A DNA stretch of 64,000 nucleotides from Breviolum minutum Mf 1.05b.01 (GCA_000507305.1 DF240217.1:1-64000), one strand, 5' to 3'; counted from the stretch's first letter, positions 42,557-53,955 are shown. A program made the numbers and translations. The notes: a model not told the origin generated them from the letters alone.

Positions 42557-45434
42557 CTAAACTGCCTCAAGAGCGCAAACCGCTGCCAGAAGCACACACC
42601 CCATGCACGGGACTGACATGCTGTTGCCAGCCATCTTCAAAACATCGCTTGGCTTGATGCCAGCCAGGGCTAGCTCCAGCTTCGGAGCTTGGGCCCTGTG
42701 GGCTTGCAGATCCGTCACCGGAAGCGTCTGAGCGGACATTGCCTCAAAAGGGGTCATGAATCGCTCACGCTCCTGGCAAGTATTGGGTTGACGAGGCAGC
42801 TCATCATCATCATCATCATCATTAAAGGACAAGAAAACAGCCTCAAAAATGTAAGAGCGGTCCTCAGAGTAGATCTTCGTGCAGGTGGTCAAGGTGCATA
42901 AGCAATTGTCCTTGAGCTCACCTCTTCCTCTCCCATTTTTGGCGTATTGGGTGAGGTCAGGAAAACGAATTTCTTTTGGCAAAGCACGGTAATGCCCAAG
43001 ATTCCTTTCCTTGGCAGTCAAACAAAACAGCTACTTGTCAGAGTCAAGTTGCAAGACATGCCAAACCTGTCAGTCATTAAAAGCTTTCAGCTACTTATCA
43101 ACTACAGTGACTGCCATGTCTCTTCTGCAGCTGTCAATGTCTGTGGAGAGCGCCTCTGCCAAAAGTAGTTGATTGCTCCGATCCCAGGCTTCGCAGCAAA
43201 GAACGAAACAAATTCATCCAGGCTCCAGGTAGCTGTCCATTGCAGGGCTGTTTTTTTGAAGGCTAGGATGTAGTGTCTGGCACGCGACACACCCAAGCCG
43301 AAAAGCCTTGGATCCAGTTTGGTGGCTTGAGTAGACCACTCATCTCCAAGACTTCTTTGAACAATCTCCAAGTCATATTCAGTGACATTTTCGATGACAA
43401 GCAAATCGCAGCAATTGCTGTACTGATCATAGTATCTCGTGTGGGTGGCAAAGCGAGGGTCATTTTCTTTTCGCCTCTGACCCATCATACTAAAGGATAC
43501 GCAGACCGTTCCTTGAATCAAACAGAGAACTAGTGTCACTGCAACAAATGTCAAGGAATTTGAAGGCATCATCATTCATCTTCCTGACATACTCGTTGCA
43601 AACTGAGGTCCTCGCCTGCAGCATTGACTTTGATACCTTGGAGGTGACAATTCGAGGGGATGGTTCTGCTGCATTAAAAAAACACTTGACAATGTTGAAA
43701 GATGATGATGATGATGATGATGGTGGTGGTGATGGTGGTGGTGGTGGTGGTGGTGGTGATATCAGCACCAATGATTATGGCAACTGTGGCCAACCCTTAC
43801 TTAGTTTTCATCTATTTTGGGAAAGATGCGTTTGCTGTTGACGAACTTCTTGGTCTTGCAATACCGATTGTGTGTAGAGCACCAGTTTCCTTTAGGGTTC
43901 TTGAGGTCAAGGTCCATGATGTCAGTGAAAACACAGTGCCCGTACGTAGCCTTCAACACAGCTTGGCATGATGGCTGGATCTCACAGGCAGAGTCCAACG
44001 ATACGTGTTTGCGGTTCTTCTTTGACTCAAACCTCTGCTGTGCAAACTTTCGGGCAGCTTCCTGAAGACTGTAGGAAGCCTTGGACAAAAGAAGCAATAA
44101 TTCAGAAAACTCTTCACATTTATTTGTCATTAATTGAACGTGAAATGGTGCTTTCTGGTTTTTGCGTTAAATTGACAAGAAACACTTTCAGCAGCACCAA
44201 CGCCGCTGAAGGCTGTACTTAGAGTCCAGCGCCATTTTTTGAGTTTCTTGAAAAGAAACTCCTCTCCCAACTTCTCTGCAATCAAGTCCAGCCAAAGATC
44301 TGCCCAGCCGTAGGTGGCCAGGATGCTTTTGAAGCGAGTTGGGAGACCAGTTGCAGGCACAGGAACTGATGTCTTCGGGTAACGCATCCTGAAGCCACAG
44401 TGCAAAGTTGTTTATTATTCATTCAATTCAATGTTCAATATTTATATGTCATGGATTTTGTAGCAGCAACGGTCAGAATCAACAGTAAAAGCATTGGATT
44501 TGAGACTTTTCATGTGATAAATCTTTAGTCTGAGGCCAGAACATCTTTGGTTTTTTTTCTTTCTTCAACTTTGGGCCTTTTTCAACTCTCCTTCAGTCGA
44601 TGTGTGGGCATTGGGATGATCTTAAAGTGGTACAAACCATTGGGATGATCTTAGAGTGGTTCAACCCATCATCAAATATCATCAGTCAAATTCCAAAAGA
44701 TTCCAAAACACCACTAAGCCCCCAGCTTGGAGACAGGCTTGTTTGAAGTTTTTTTCGTAGTTGTCCTGGCCCAACGCCAATAACTAGACTTGGTCAAGCA
44801 GAGTAAGTCTTGAAGTAGCTTAAGAAACTCAACAAACTCACCAGCACCTGTCCTTTTGCCAGCGGAGCGACGCAAAATATCCATAGCGTAGCTCAAGCTG
44901 CAAACCCCACGTTTCGCCATGGCGCAAGAAAAGTCAAAATGACTAAAGCCAAAAAGAGCTAGCGGTTTTCTTTTCACATTGAGCTGTTTATTAAGATGAC
45001 TGGCTGGATTCCGAATCCAAGTTGATTTGAAATAATTGGCAATGGAGACACATCACATAGTGCGTTTTTTTTTATCCTCTTTCCAGGAGCTGATCAAACC
45101 ATCACTGTGCTTCTGCATCTGGATCTAAGCGGCGCTTCTTTCGATTTTCGGCCTCCAGGTCAACCATTCACTACAACAATCCGCTTGACACATTTGGCTT
45201 CACTCAACCAAGCCTGAACAGAGGTGGATTGGCCCTGTACCTCCTCCACGGCCTTGGGAATACATGCATCAAGTCACTGATGGCAGCTGTACGTCCCAAA
45301 AAAGCCAAGGCCCCAACACTTTCATCCTCAGGCTCCCTTTCTCCGTAGAGGTCATCAACAATAAGTCCATGCCTGATGAAGCGTTTTGGTACCTGTTCAG
45401 CAGAGTTGTGGGCTGGACCAAACATTTTCTTCAA
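42557..45434 (-). CDS. C5-cytosine DNA methyltransferase-like, multi-exon
   Basis: Motifs appear in canonical order over separate exons. Upstream exons: about 45434-45210 ('VPKRFIRHGLIVDDLYGERE') and about 44900-44714 ('YAMDILRRSAGKRTGAGEFV'). 44400-44160 holds motif I 'TAFSGVGAAE' (44187-44210). About 44080-43860 holds 'SACEI' (motif II) and 'FTDI' (motif III, 43918-43923). 43511-43170 holds the catalytic-loop region 'TVCVSFSMMGQRRKE' (Cys at 43501-43503), motif VI 'IENV' (43384-43392) and motif VIII-like 'SRARHYILAF'. About 43021-42860 reads 'DLTQYAKNGRGRGELKD' then 'CTLTTCTKIYSED'. About 42790-42557 reads 'ERFMTPFEAMSAQTLP' and motif X 'KMAGNSMSVPCMGCV', ending at a stop codon. The role would be transfer of a methyl group from S-adenosylmethionine to cytosine in DNA. 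The usual Pro before the catalytic Cys is Val here. Exon ends are approximate. Methyltransferases of this class are known to have been captured by retrotransposons in Symbiodinium, but I see no reverse transcriptase near this one. Confidence 0.7.
42801..42822. repeat. (CAT)n microsatellite in methyltransferase intron
   Basis: Seven CAT triplets lie between the last two methyltransferase exons. Read through on the minus strand they give poly-Asp. Confidence 0.75.
43162..43257. repeat. 96-bp exact repeat, copy 2
   Basis: Second copy of the segment at 38304-38399. Here it directly follows methyltransferase motif VIII ('SRARHYILAF') in frame. Confidence 0.85.
43699..43762. repeat. (GAT/GGT)n microsatellite
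   Basis: About 21 triplets, GAT then mixed GGT, in the intron between the motif III and motif IV exons of the methyltransferase. Confidence 0.85.
44612..44668. repeat. Direct repeat of about 25 bp
   Basis: The phrase 'cattgggatgatcttaaagt' with 'ggt.ca' occurs twice in tandem, in non-coding DNA of the methyltransferase gene. Confidence 0.65.
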
Positions 45435-46256
45435 GCTAGATGTTTGCTACTTGGCTTGCCTCCCCAGTGATGCTCAGCAAGTGAAGGGTGACCTCACTGA
45501 ATGAAACATGACCGTGGAAGATCTTGGTGGGTTCTAATGCACCAAGAAGAGGTCACATAAAGTGAATATGAATGTCATCAAGGAGTGGCCTGTGATTCCT
45601 CATTGTAGCTCCAATGGCTGGGATCATCTTGGGGCCAATAGTCCTGAAAACAAATTCAAAAGAAAAGGCACTCACCATTCGCCAGTTCAATGCTCCTCCG
45701 CATCGGGATCAAGTCGCTTTGGGAAAAGCACCTCAACTGGCGCATTCTCCTGCAAATAAACTCAAAAAGTCATTGGTTGGCAGGAATCAAATGACTCATC
45801 CTCTGAGACCAGCCTTCGCCTTGAGGACAGGCTCCCTAGAATCCGAGGCTGAATGGGACATACCTGCCCAAAACCAAACTGCTTATTTTGCAACTAGCAA
45901 GATGAGCAAGAATCTAAACTGTGCGCCTATGCAAATCAGGACAAGTTGTACCCTGGCCAACTGCCCGAACCCACTGTGCCCCAGCTGATAAACCAAAATG
46001 CGAGTGGGCAGGGCAAACACAAGGCCACCACAGTCACATTAAAGTTGTTGATTTGCAACTCAGCTGAGATACCAACTGCCTTGTTCCTGGAGGAACCGTA
46101 GGAGACCCCACACCTCAATCCGTTCCATGAATTGAAGGAGACGGTTTCTGTGTATATTTTTTCTTTCAATGACATTATGCTCTTGATTGCAGCAACAACT
46201 TTTCACCACCACTCCCTCAACCATGGTCCCACCAGACAAGCTTTTACCAGCTGTAG

Positions 46257-49200
46257 CTATGGCCTGATATTCGCCCGCAATCGCATGTGCGGAGCTATCC
46301 GTCCAAGGGCGGACGGACATTCAAGATCAATGTGTGGGATTACAGGTTCTTCCTGTAGCCACTTGATCACCGGAACTTGTTCTGGTGGGACATCTGTACA
46401 AATCGCGACCAAAAACTCAACTGCCCTTCTCGTGGCTTCGGATGGATCAATCTTCAGCAATGCATTGGCCAAAGCGAGGTAGTCCTGTCGCTTTGCTGGT
46501 TTGATTCGCTTCAAGCCACGTGGTTGGTTTGGCGCATGACCTATCCGTGCAATGTAGCGGTGAGGAAAGGCCAGCATTGGCTCCTGGGAAATGGGAAGAA
46601 GATGGAAGAGGACTACAGTACAACTAAAAAGTTTGCCTGAAAAGCCAAAAGTTGCAGCAATGATAACTTCACACAACTCCTGGCACAATGTATCATCAGC
46701 TGCATTACGTTTCACGCAAAGGATAGCGTCATTCTCATGCATTTCCAAGCCAGCTCCGCGTCCATGTGCAACGATCTTCACGTTTGCGGGCATGTCTCAG
46801 CCAAATCAGCAAGTACGTTCAGACTAGTGATGATGAAAATAACATCAATGAACTAACGGTTAATGCACAAGGGTGCAGCAGTCCAGCCTGAACGGCGCAT
46901 AAATATGAATGCATGCATCGCAGATTCATCAGTCTTGAGGCCACCAGAAAATTGCACAGGTGCTTTTGAAAGCCTTGGACAGTAAACGAAGAAGCAGAAA
47001 CTGAATGGCCGAGATATTCAAACTCTATATTATACTACAGTGACACATCGTTTCAAACCATTACTTGCGAGCAGGGCACCAGCCCTGAAAGTTCCGTACA
47101 CCTGAAATGTACTGCACCCGAATTTTGGCATGCTTGCCGACCCAATCATGGACACCAATTCGATGAAGGATTGCGTGGATTTTCCTGAGCATCAAATCAA
47201 CATTGAAGCGCTTCATGAATGCTGAGTGGCCGCAGGTCAACTAAGGGATGGGCTCAGCAACATCAACGCCATCTGCAAGAACATCAATGTACCGCATGGC
47301 TACTGAGATCAGGCCATATAACTGGTCTTAGTGACACAAGACGCATTTGCAGCGCTTCACAAACTGACTTTGAACAGTCAGGGCAAAAGCTAAGAAAACT
47401 TGAGCAACTGAATACAAGAACCTTTCACCACCATGCTGGCGAGGCTCCACACGTCGAATGCGTGTGACCAACTCTGGAAAAGAAATATCCACACATTCTC
47501 ATTCGACCTGTGGATACTATCCATCCCAAGTAGCGAAGCCAATGACCATTCTTGTTTTCGCGCACCGTATTGTCAGCCTACAGATCAGTGTTTCGTGGAG
47601 CGCAGCAACATAAAGCATGGGATCATCTAAACTTCAAGGTATAATCCATTAAATTACTGAAAAGCTCGAGACACAAGTCACAACTGAATTAAACCTGTTC
47701 ACTGGTTGTCAGCAAGGCTCGTGACAAAGGAGCTGATCTGGACGTGGAACTCCCAATTCCTTGCAGCGCTCCAATGCAAAGTCAATGGATCGGGATGCAC
47801 ACTCCATCACTGTGGTGCTGTCTGCAGCCACTCTGGGGTCAAGGACCTCACAGTTGTGACTTTCACCATCCCTTGCGGATGATGTGAGACTTTAAACAAC
47901 AGGTCATGTCTGGTGTTGAAGTGTCAAGCATCGCCAAATCAAGAAGCAGCAACAAAAGGTTACTAAGAAAAAAATGGCCAAGTATCCCAAAGATCTAGGC
48001 AAACATTGTGACACCAGACTCCTTGAACTTTGAGTTGAGGCCTCTGAAGGTTCATAGTACTCTTAAGAGGGCGCTGGCCTTGCGGTCCGTGAAATCTTGG
48101 CAATCTCCACTTGCTTTGATCCATTCCGTCCTGAAGAAAAGAAGGTGATAACAAGGTTCCAATGATATTCAATGAATGAATTAAAAGCAAGAAATTAGAC
48201 ACCAAAGAGAAAACAAACAAACTATGGTGACTGAAAACGAAAAGAATCCCAGTGCAAGCACAACGGCTGCTGAGATCTTGTCAATGGGTTGGCACTCTGT
48301 AGGAAAGCCTCGAGGTCTCTGTCTTTATATACAAGATCCAAGTGGCTTTGATACGCCTTCGCCGCATTGAACTTGGATTGTGGATCCTGACTTCGCGCGA
48401 ACTGCTGCTTCAGTGACGCACAGTCATCACAGGCACCGTGCGTGCTTTCTGGAAGAAAGCGGATGACGTTGTGCCACCTTTTTCTGAACACTCTCCAGAA
48501 GTGGGAGTAGCTGATCTTGAAGCTTCCATGATCTTGATTCTCCATTTGCATTTTCATGTACAGCATGCGGATTGTCCCTGGTGGTAGCCATCGAGTGGGC
48601 AAGTTCTTGGTAACGTTCCCGAAATTGGTTTCTATCACAGCAGTGAAGTAGCTATTGCAGCCCATGCAATGCAATTTCAACTCTTCGTCCTGCTCAATAG
48701 AATCAGCACCCACTTCAAAAAGCGTGTCTTCAGCACCAAGACCACCATCAGAATCACTTTCACTCCCAGGTTCACTTTCATGGTCACGTGGTTTCTCTTC
48801 AAAAATGACAGTGACTTTTTCTTTTTCAGCCTTTTTGCGGTTCCCCCTTTGAAACCTTGGAGAGATCAAGGGCTTGTTCAGCCAGGAGGTGACGGTCCAT
48901 GCAGATTCAAAAGGCCAAGAACTAGACAAACGAGGTGAACCATTAGAAAAAATTTCTGAAGACAAGCTGAAGCTGCTTGTTTGGTAAGCACCCTGCAGCT
49001 TTCATGTAAACATCCAGGAGAAACAAATTGATGGCACGCTGCTTTTTGGCTGTCCGCGTCCGCACCTTGCTTTCCGCGGCCAGCGCACAAAACTATGTAA
49101 ACCCAACCATTTTAAATAAAATCAGTGAAAACACTTATTATTTGATTTGCCAAGTGTCTGTACCATCAGATCTGCGTCGATCCCGTCTGAGCTCCAAGAC

Positions 49201-50012
49201 TCTCTTTAGTCGACAGTTTCCAAAACCAAGCAATCCCATGGCGCATGTTGGGGACACACGCTTCCCAAGTACATACCATGGCCGCTTGTGTGATGATTTT
49301 CGGCCAGCCACAAAGAATACCTTTCAAAGGCTGCAAGAACGCAACGAACAATTGATCATAGATTGTCGTTGTTATTATTCAAAAGTTGAACAATTTGTTT
49401 CACACAGATGCAAAGGTGAGTCACATAGGCATCTTGGACATGCCTTGAAAGCAACCAAAGACTCTGCAAGAACTTGAGCAGTTCTTCAATGATTCCGCGG
49501 AATTTAGCAAAGCAGATTGCCCGTTGGCAACGACATCTTTGAAGAGCAAGTAGCCTGCCCACTCGAGTACTGCTCGGACCGTTCTCAACATGCCTCGTGC
49601 ACATGTAGCCGGGTCTTGGATCTAGTCTTAATTTTTGACTGACCGAGTCTAGTTTCCATGGTGTCACCAAGGCCTAGAATCAAAACACCTAGCAAATGTC
49701 ATCATTCGAAAGCTTAACTATGAGAGGTTCTAGTTGCGAGATCAATGAACGTTGTTTCCTTTGGAGCTTCCTGCGGCTAGCATCATAGTTTGGTCGTTTT
49801 CGAAAATTAGAAGCTTCAGAGTTGGTAGGCTTCCTGGTATCCGCACCCATTCCATGAACAGCTTGAAACTGCTTGAAAGTCTCAAAATCAAAGCGAACTC
49901 CTTCAGAAGGCAAAGAAGGTTCAGTGCCACAATCTGGACCTGCTCCATCATGATTGCAGTTTGCAGGTGGATCTGGCTCAGAAGGCGGCGTGCGCTGTTT
50001 GCTGGCCAAAGC
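46257..50012 (-). CDS. DUF7869-like DDE transposase-like protein, multi-exon, probably broken
   Basis: Exons in transcription order: about 50012-49695 ('FDFETFKQFQAVHGMGADTR', basic tail); about 49350-49150 ('VSPTCAMGLLGFGNCRLKRV'); about 49090-48975 ('RAINLFLLDVYMKAAGCLPN'); 48965-48230 (acidic linker, 'TRWLPPGTIRMLYMKMQM', then 'HGACDDCASLKQQFARSQD' and 'YQSHLDLVYKDRD'); 48130-47987 ('DGMDQSKWRLPRF', 'RPQLKVQGVWCHN'); about 47847-47722 ('DPRVAADSTTVMECASRSID'); 47578-47459 ('ADNTVRENKN', 'CGYFFSRVGHTH'); about 47228-47100 ('LRKIHAILHRIGVHDWVGKH'); 46793-46665 ('ENDAILCVKRNAADDTLCQ'); about 46590-46300 ('EPMLAFPHRYIARIG'). The D(G)MDQ.K...PR ... DNT.RE.KN ... VGHTH series is the signature I know from a family expanded in Symbiodinium and related to DUF7869, with acidic residues placed as in an RNase H/DDE core. 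Just after GHTH the frame shifts by one base. Function as a transposase is inferred. Confidence 0.65.
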
Positions 50013-50159
50013 CTTAAGAAACCTGCCATGTTGTGCAATGCAGATCGTGAAGGCAAAGCAGCTGAAGGACCATCAAAATATGGACCTATTGATTCCTCAC
50101 TTGACTTATTTTTCTACTGTTGGACAAACAGCATGGAGCATTGGCAGCATGAGGCCTGA

Positions 50160-53100
50160 TCCGATCAGCACACATTGCAGTGGACGGGTGGCCTCAAAAT
50201 CAGCTAGGTGGCACTGTTGCAGCTTGCAATCAAAATCATGTTTGTTTGACGAATAAAAACTGAGTCACTGACTTTATTGGCAATCCGGAGTCCTGCACGC
50301 AAATGTTAAATATTGTAGGTGTGCAAGAACTTTTGGACGCCAGACTATTTTCAAGTTTCACAAGCTGTCAATCATTTTTGAATGGAATCTCAACCTGACC
50401 TGCCCTTGTAAGTCCTTGTTGAAAGACGCCCAAGGTTCAGAGCGATGCAACACACTGACGCCATCTCCGGGCCGAAGCGATGACTAATGTTTTATGATGA
50501 TGATAAGATAATTTATGTCAGATGTTGTTGTCAGACTGCTGGCTTGCAGACCTTGCCAACTAGAAGTTCAGCACTATGCCCGTGTCTCCAAAGAAACATT
50601 TTGAAGCACTGGCCAGCAATGCTCGGGACCCAAAATGATGGACTGCCGCTGCTGCTGCGATGGGCTAATCATGAAATTCAATTCATAGAAGATGTTCGAT
50701 TCAGGCATCCAAACCCACTTTGGCGTTCCCCATTAAATTTATCACGGAAAGACATCTTTTTTCAAAATTGTACTCGCGCAATATATTGCATATTTCTTTT
50801 AGATCTTGAGCCAAATTTGTCGTTGCATGAGATGGGTGGCAGTTTGAAAGCGCGATGCAGAAACAAAGTGTCTCTTGTCCTGGGTGCCAAACTGCAATAG
50901 GCCAAGCTTCCATCCCATAGTTGCCAAAACTGCAGATATCAGACACACGCAAGCATACAGCAATGTCTGATATGATGTCAGTCAGTCTGATTGAAAATAA
51001 AAATAAACACAACTTGTCACTTTCAAGTTGATGCCATGCTGTTTTTTTTTCTCGACTGGTGATACTGATGCTTTGACTGTTTTTGGATCTCGGTGAAAAT
51101 TTGTTACATGATACATGCTCACACTGAGGGCAGCTCACCATCGGAAGGTCTTGAAGCCACCTCCAAGTAAAATTTGGACAAAAGCGCTAAGATATCAAAC
51201 ACACGTAGACATTCAGAACGTGCCTTTGCAGCGCCAAACGGCCACAGACCAGTCGAAGCTTCCATCCACCCTGCACAATGGTGTTTGGACACCTTTTTAC
51301 ATTAAAATAACATTCAGAACGTGCCTTTGCGGCGCCAAACAGCCACAGCCCAGTCCAAGCTTCCATCGACCCTGCACAATGGTGTTTGGACACATTTTTA
51401 CATTAAAATAACATTCAGAACGTGCCTTTGCGGCGCCAAAAAGCCACAAACCAGTCGAAGCTTCCATCGACCCTGCACAATGGTGTTTGGACACCTTTTT
51501 ACATTAAAATAACATTCAGAACGTGCCTTTGCGGCGCCAAACAGCCACAGCCCAGTCCAAGCTTCCATGGACCCTGCACAATGGTGTTTGGCAAGATTTT
51601 TACATTAAATAACATCCAGAACGTGCCTTTGCGGCGCCAAACAGCCACAGGCCAGGTGAAGCTTCCATGGACCCTGCACAATGGTGTTTGGCAACATTTT
51701 GACATTAAATAACATCCAGAACGTGCCTTTGCGGCGCCAAACAGCCACAGGCCAGGTGAAGCTTCCATGGACCCTGCACAATGGTGTTTGGCAACATTTT
51801 TACATTAAATAGCATCCAGAACGTGCCTTTGTGGCGACAAACAGCCACAGGCCAGGTGAAGCTTCCATCCACCCTGCACAATGGTGTTTGAAAACTTTTT
51901 ACATTAAATGAATTAAATCACATTCAGAACGTGCCTTTGCGGCGGCACTTGGCGAACCTTCCTTTCGGCCTGCACAGATACCAAACACACGCAAGCATTA
52001 AATGAACTGCAGAACGCGCCTTTGTGGGCCCAGCATGAAAGACCTGGCAGCAGTCAAGGGATAGATCACTGACATGACTTACTTCGCACAACTAGCTTCA
52101 CATGAATACGCACATGCAGCATGCAACAAGTCTGACAAATCTGATTTCACGCGGAAGCACCACCAAGTTTTTCGCGCCCTCGTCGATCCATTGCCGTTGC
52201 TCCATTGCCGTTGAAACTCTGCATCACCATTTTATTTTGGGTTGTAATGGCCATTAATTTGTGACAGTAGTAGACTTTAAGTCTTTATCATGATGTAAGA
52301 AATGGCAAACCCCGACCCAAATCTCTGATGATGACTTGTGCTACTGTATTGGAGCTGGAATTACCGCCGCTGAATCCGCCGCTGCTAGCACTACTGCCCG
52401 CTGCTGGCACCAGACTTGCCCTCCAATTGATGAGGGAGAAACTTTCTTATGATGAAGAGTGAGGAAGAAGCAAGTTTGAATGCCATATTTTTGTAAGACC
52501 TGAAAGAAATCACACGCCCAACCAACTTTTAAATTGAAGCTATCCTCACCTTACATCTCTTCTTCATCATACATATCCATGTTAGACTGCAGCATCACGC
52601 AGACTGAAAACCATTCCACCAATTGGTCGTAATCACTCTCATTCCGAAGCGTTGGTTTGAAGATCTCGGCATACCTTCCAGTAAGAAGGAATGAGATGAG
52701 ATGTGAAGAGAAGCGGACAAAGGACTCTTCAAATTATCATCCAAAGAACTGAGTCATTTTAAATGTCAGAATCTTTCCAATGCGCCAAAACATGTTCTAA
52801 ACCATGCACGGAGACTTCTTGCTAATGCTGCTAATGCATCCCAGATTCGTCTTGACATCAGATTTCACAATCGTCTTGTCCATCTCAAAGTCGCTGGCAA
52901 TCTGGATGACTGCATGGTCAAACCTGAGATCTCATCTTGCATCAAAAAAAACTTAACGTTCAATTCTCATTTTGGCAAGTGTGGGAAATCGTCTCACGCA
53001 TCCAAGATCTTGACATGACCCATGTACCAAGTCTTTGCCAGGAAGCATCTCTTGAAGCTGCTCCATCGTCTTGTCACTGGGATATCCTCCAACAGTTCCA

Positions 53101-53503
53101 TGGTTTTCAACTTAGTTGCAAGCAAAGCATCCACCGCTCACGATTAGACAGAAAAGCGCACAGATCAGCAAAGAGCAAAGTTGGCAGTGAGACATGAACC
53201 AAAACAAATCAAAAGTCACCTGAAACCAAATTTTAAAAGCAAGGGACGGGACCAAAACCACTTCATTCGCGTCAGCAAAGGCTTGTTCCTGATGTTCCTG
53301 ATCTCCTTCACGAAGCGGATGGGATTCTTCTCGGTCATGATATCCCTGGAGGGCAAGAGAAAATGCAGCCAAAGTCGTCCAAACAAAACGAAACCGAATC
53401 TGAAAGCGATTTCATAATCTCCAAACCTATTGAAGTCAAGTCACTCCTTCTTCAAACCTTGGCCAACTGCACCCTCTTCAATCACAGCAGCCGGACGCTT
53501 CAT
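50160..53503 (-). CDS. Unknown exons upstream of the transposase (gene A)
   Basis: A possible start is the ATG at 53503 ('MKRPAAVIEEGAVGQG'); KRPAA is like a nuclear-localisation basic cluster. Downstream minus-strand segments: 53349-53240 after CTCCAG|G, with two competing frames ('DIMTEKNPIRFVKEIRNIRN' or 'YHDREESHPLREGDQEHQEQ'); about 53100-52990 (two frames, 'GTVGGYPSDKTMEQLQEMLP' or 'MELLEDIPVTRRWSSFKRCF'); about 52925-52850 ('FDHAVIQIASDFEMDKTIVK'); 52680-52560 ('AEIFKPTLRNESDYDQLVEW'); about 52435-52340 (Ser/Gly-rich); about 50690-50570 ('ISPSQQQRQSIILGPEHCWP'); 50480-50395 ('SLRPGDGVSVLHRSEPWASF'); 50250-50110 ('CHLADFEATRPLQCVLIG'). They could be the N-terminal part of the transposase gene or a separate gene. 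Confidence 0.4.
51190..52030. repeat. Minisatellite, unit 100-101 bp, seven full copies
   Basis: Units start at 51211, 51312, 51413, 51514, 51614, 51714 and 51814, each beginning A(T)YCAGAACGTGCCTTTG and containing 'gcgccaaac(a/g)gccaca' and 'ccctgcacaatggtgtttgg'. An eighth, partial unit starts at 51922 after a 108-bp step, and a scrap lies at about 51990-52030. Periods of 101 bp change to 100 bp after the fourth unit. Neighbouring units differ at only a few bases. Frames through the array are periodic and probably not translated. It is flanked by related 'atac(c)a(a)acacacgcaagcat' phrases at about 50936 and 51975. Confidence 0.9.
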
Positions 53504-53837
53504 GGCCACAAATGACACGGGGTGCAAAGGGAAGCTTGATTGAAAGCGAGCTGCACTCAGAGCGAGGATAAGTTGCCATCAAAATCTGAAACAATCGTGC
53601 CAAGTACACTTGAAACTTTCAAACATCAAACTTCAAGACGGCTCTTGAAGCAACAGTGCCAAGCGCACCTCGTGGTCGCCACCAGGAAGACCACCAAGAG
53701 ATCGCCACCACGAAGACCACCAAGTACACCTGAAACATCTCAGAAGAAACCAGAAGAATCCAAAATTAAAAACTGATGAAACATGTACAGCAACAGTGCC
53801 AAGCGCACCTCGTGAAGATTCGTGAAGCACAGGCTCC

Positions 53838-53955
53838 AGAGCACGCTGCCAGAAGCACACACACATCCCATGCATGGGACTGACATACTGTTGCCAGCCA
53901 TCTTCCTAGCTCCAATTTTGGAGCTTGAGCCCTGTGGGCTTGCAGAGAGCGGCGA
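53838..53955 (-). pseudogene. Decayed copy of the methyltransferase 3' end
   Basis: It matches 42571-42703 (last methyltransferase exon) at about 85-90% outside gaps. It has a small insertion in the 'cacacacatccc' run and lacks about 38 bp that encode the segment between 'APKLEL' and 'KMAGNSM' in the full copy. As a result 'LQAHRAQAPKLEL' and 'MAGNSMSVPCMGCV' fall in different frames. It has the same orientation as the full gene, 11 kb away. Confidence 0.75.

Noticed and set aside
28086-53955. Retrotransposon origin of the minus-strand block
   Set aside because: I looked for reverse transcriptase (Y/F-x-DD), integrase zinc finger and protease signatures in the minus-strand frames and saw none; the genes also contain introns.
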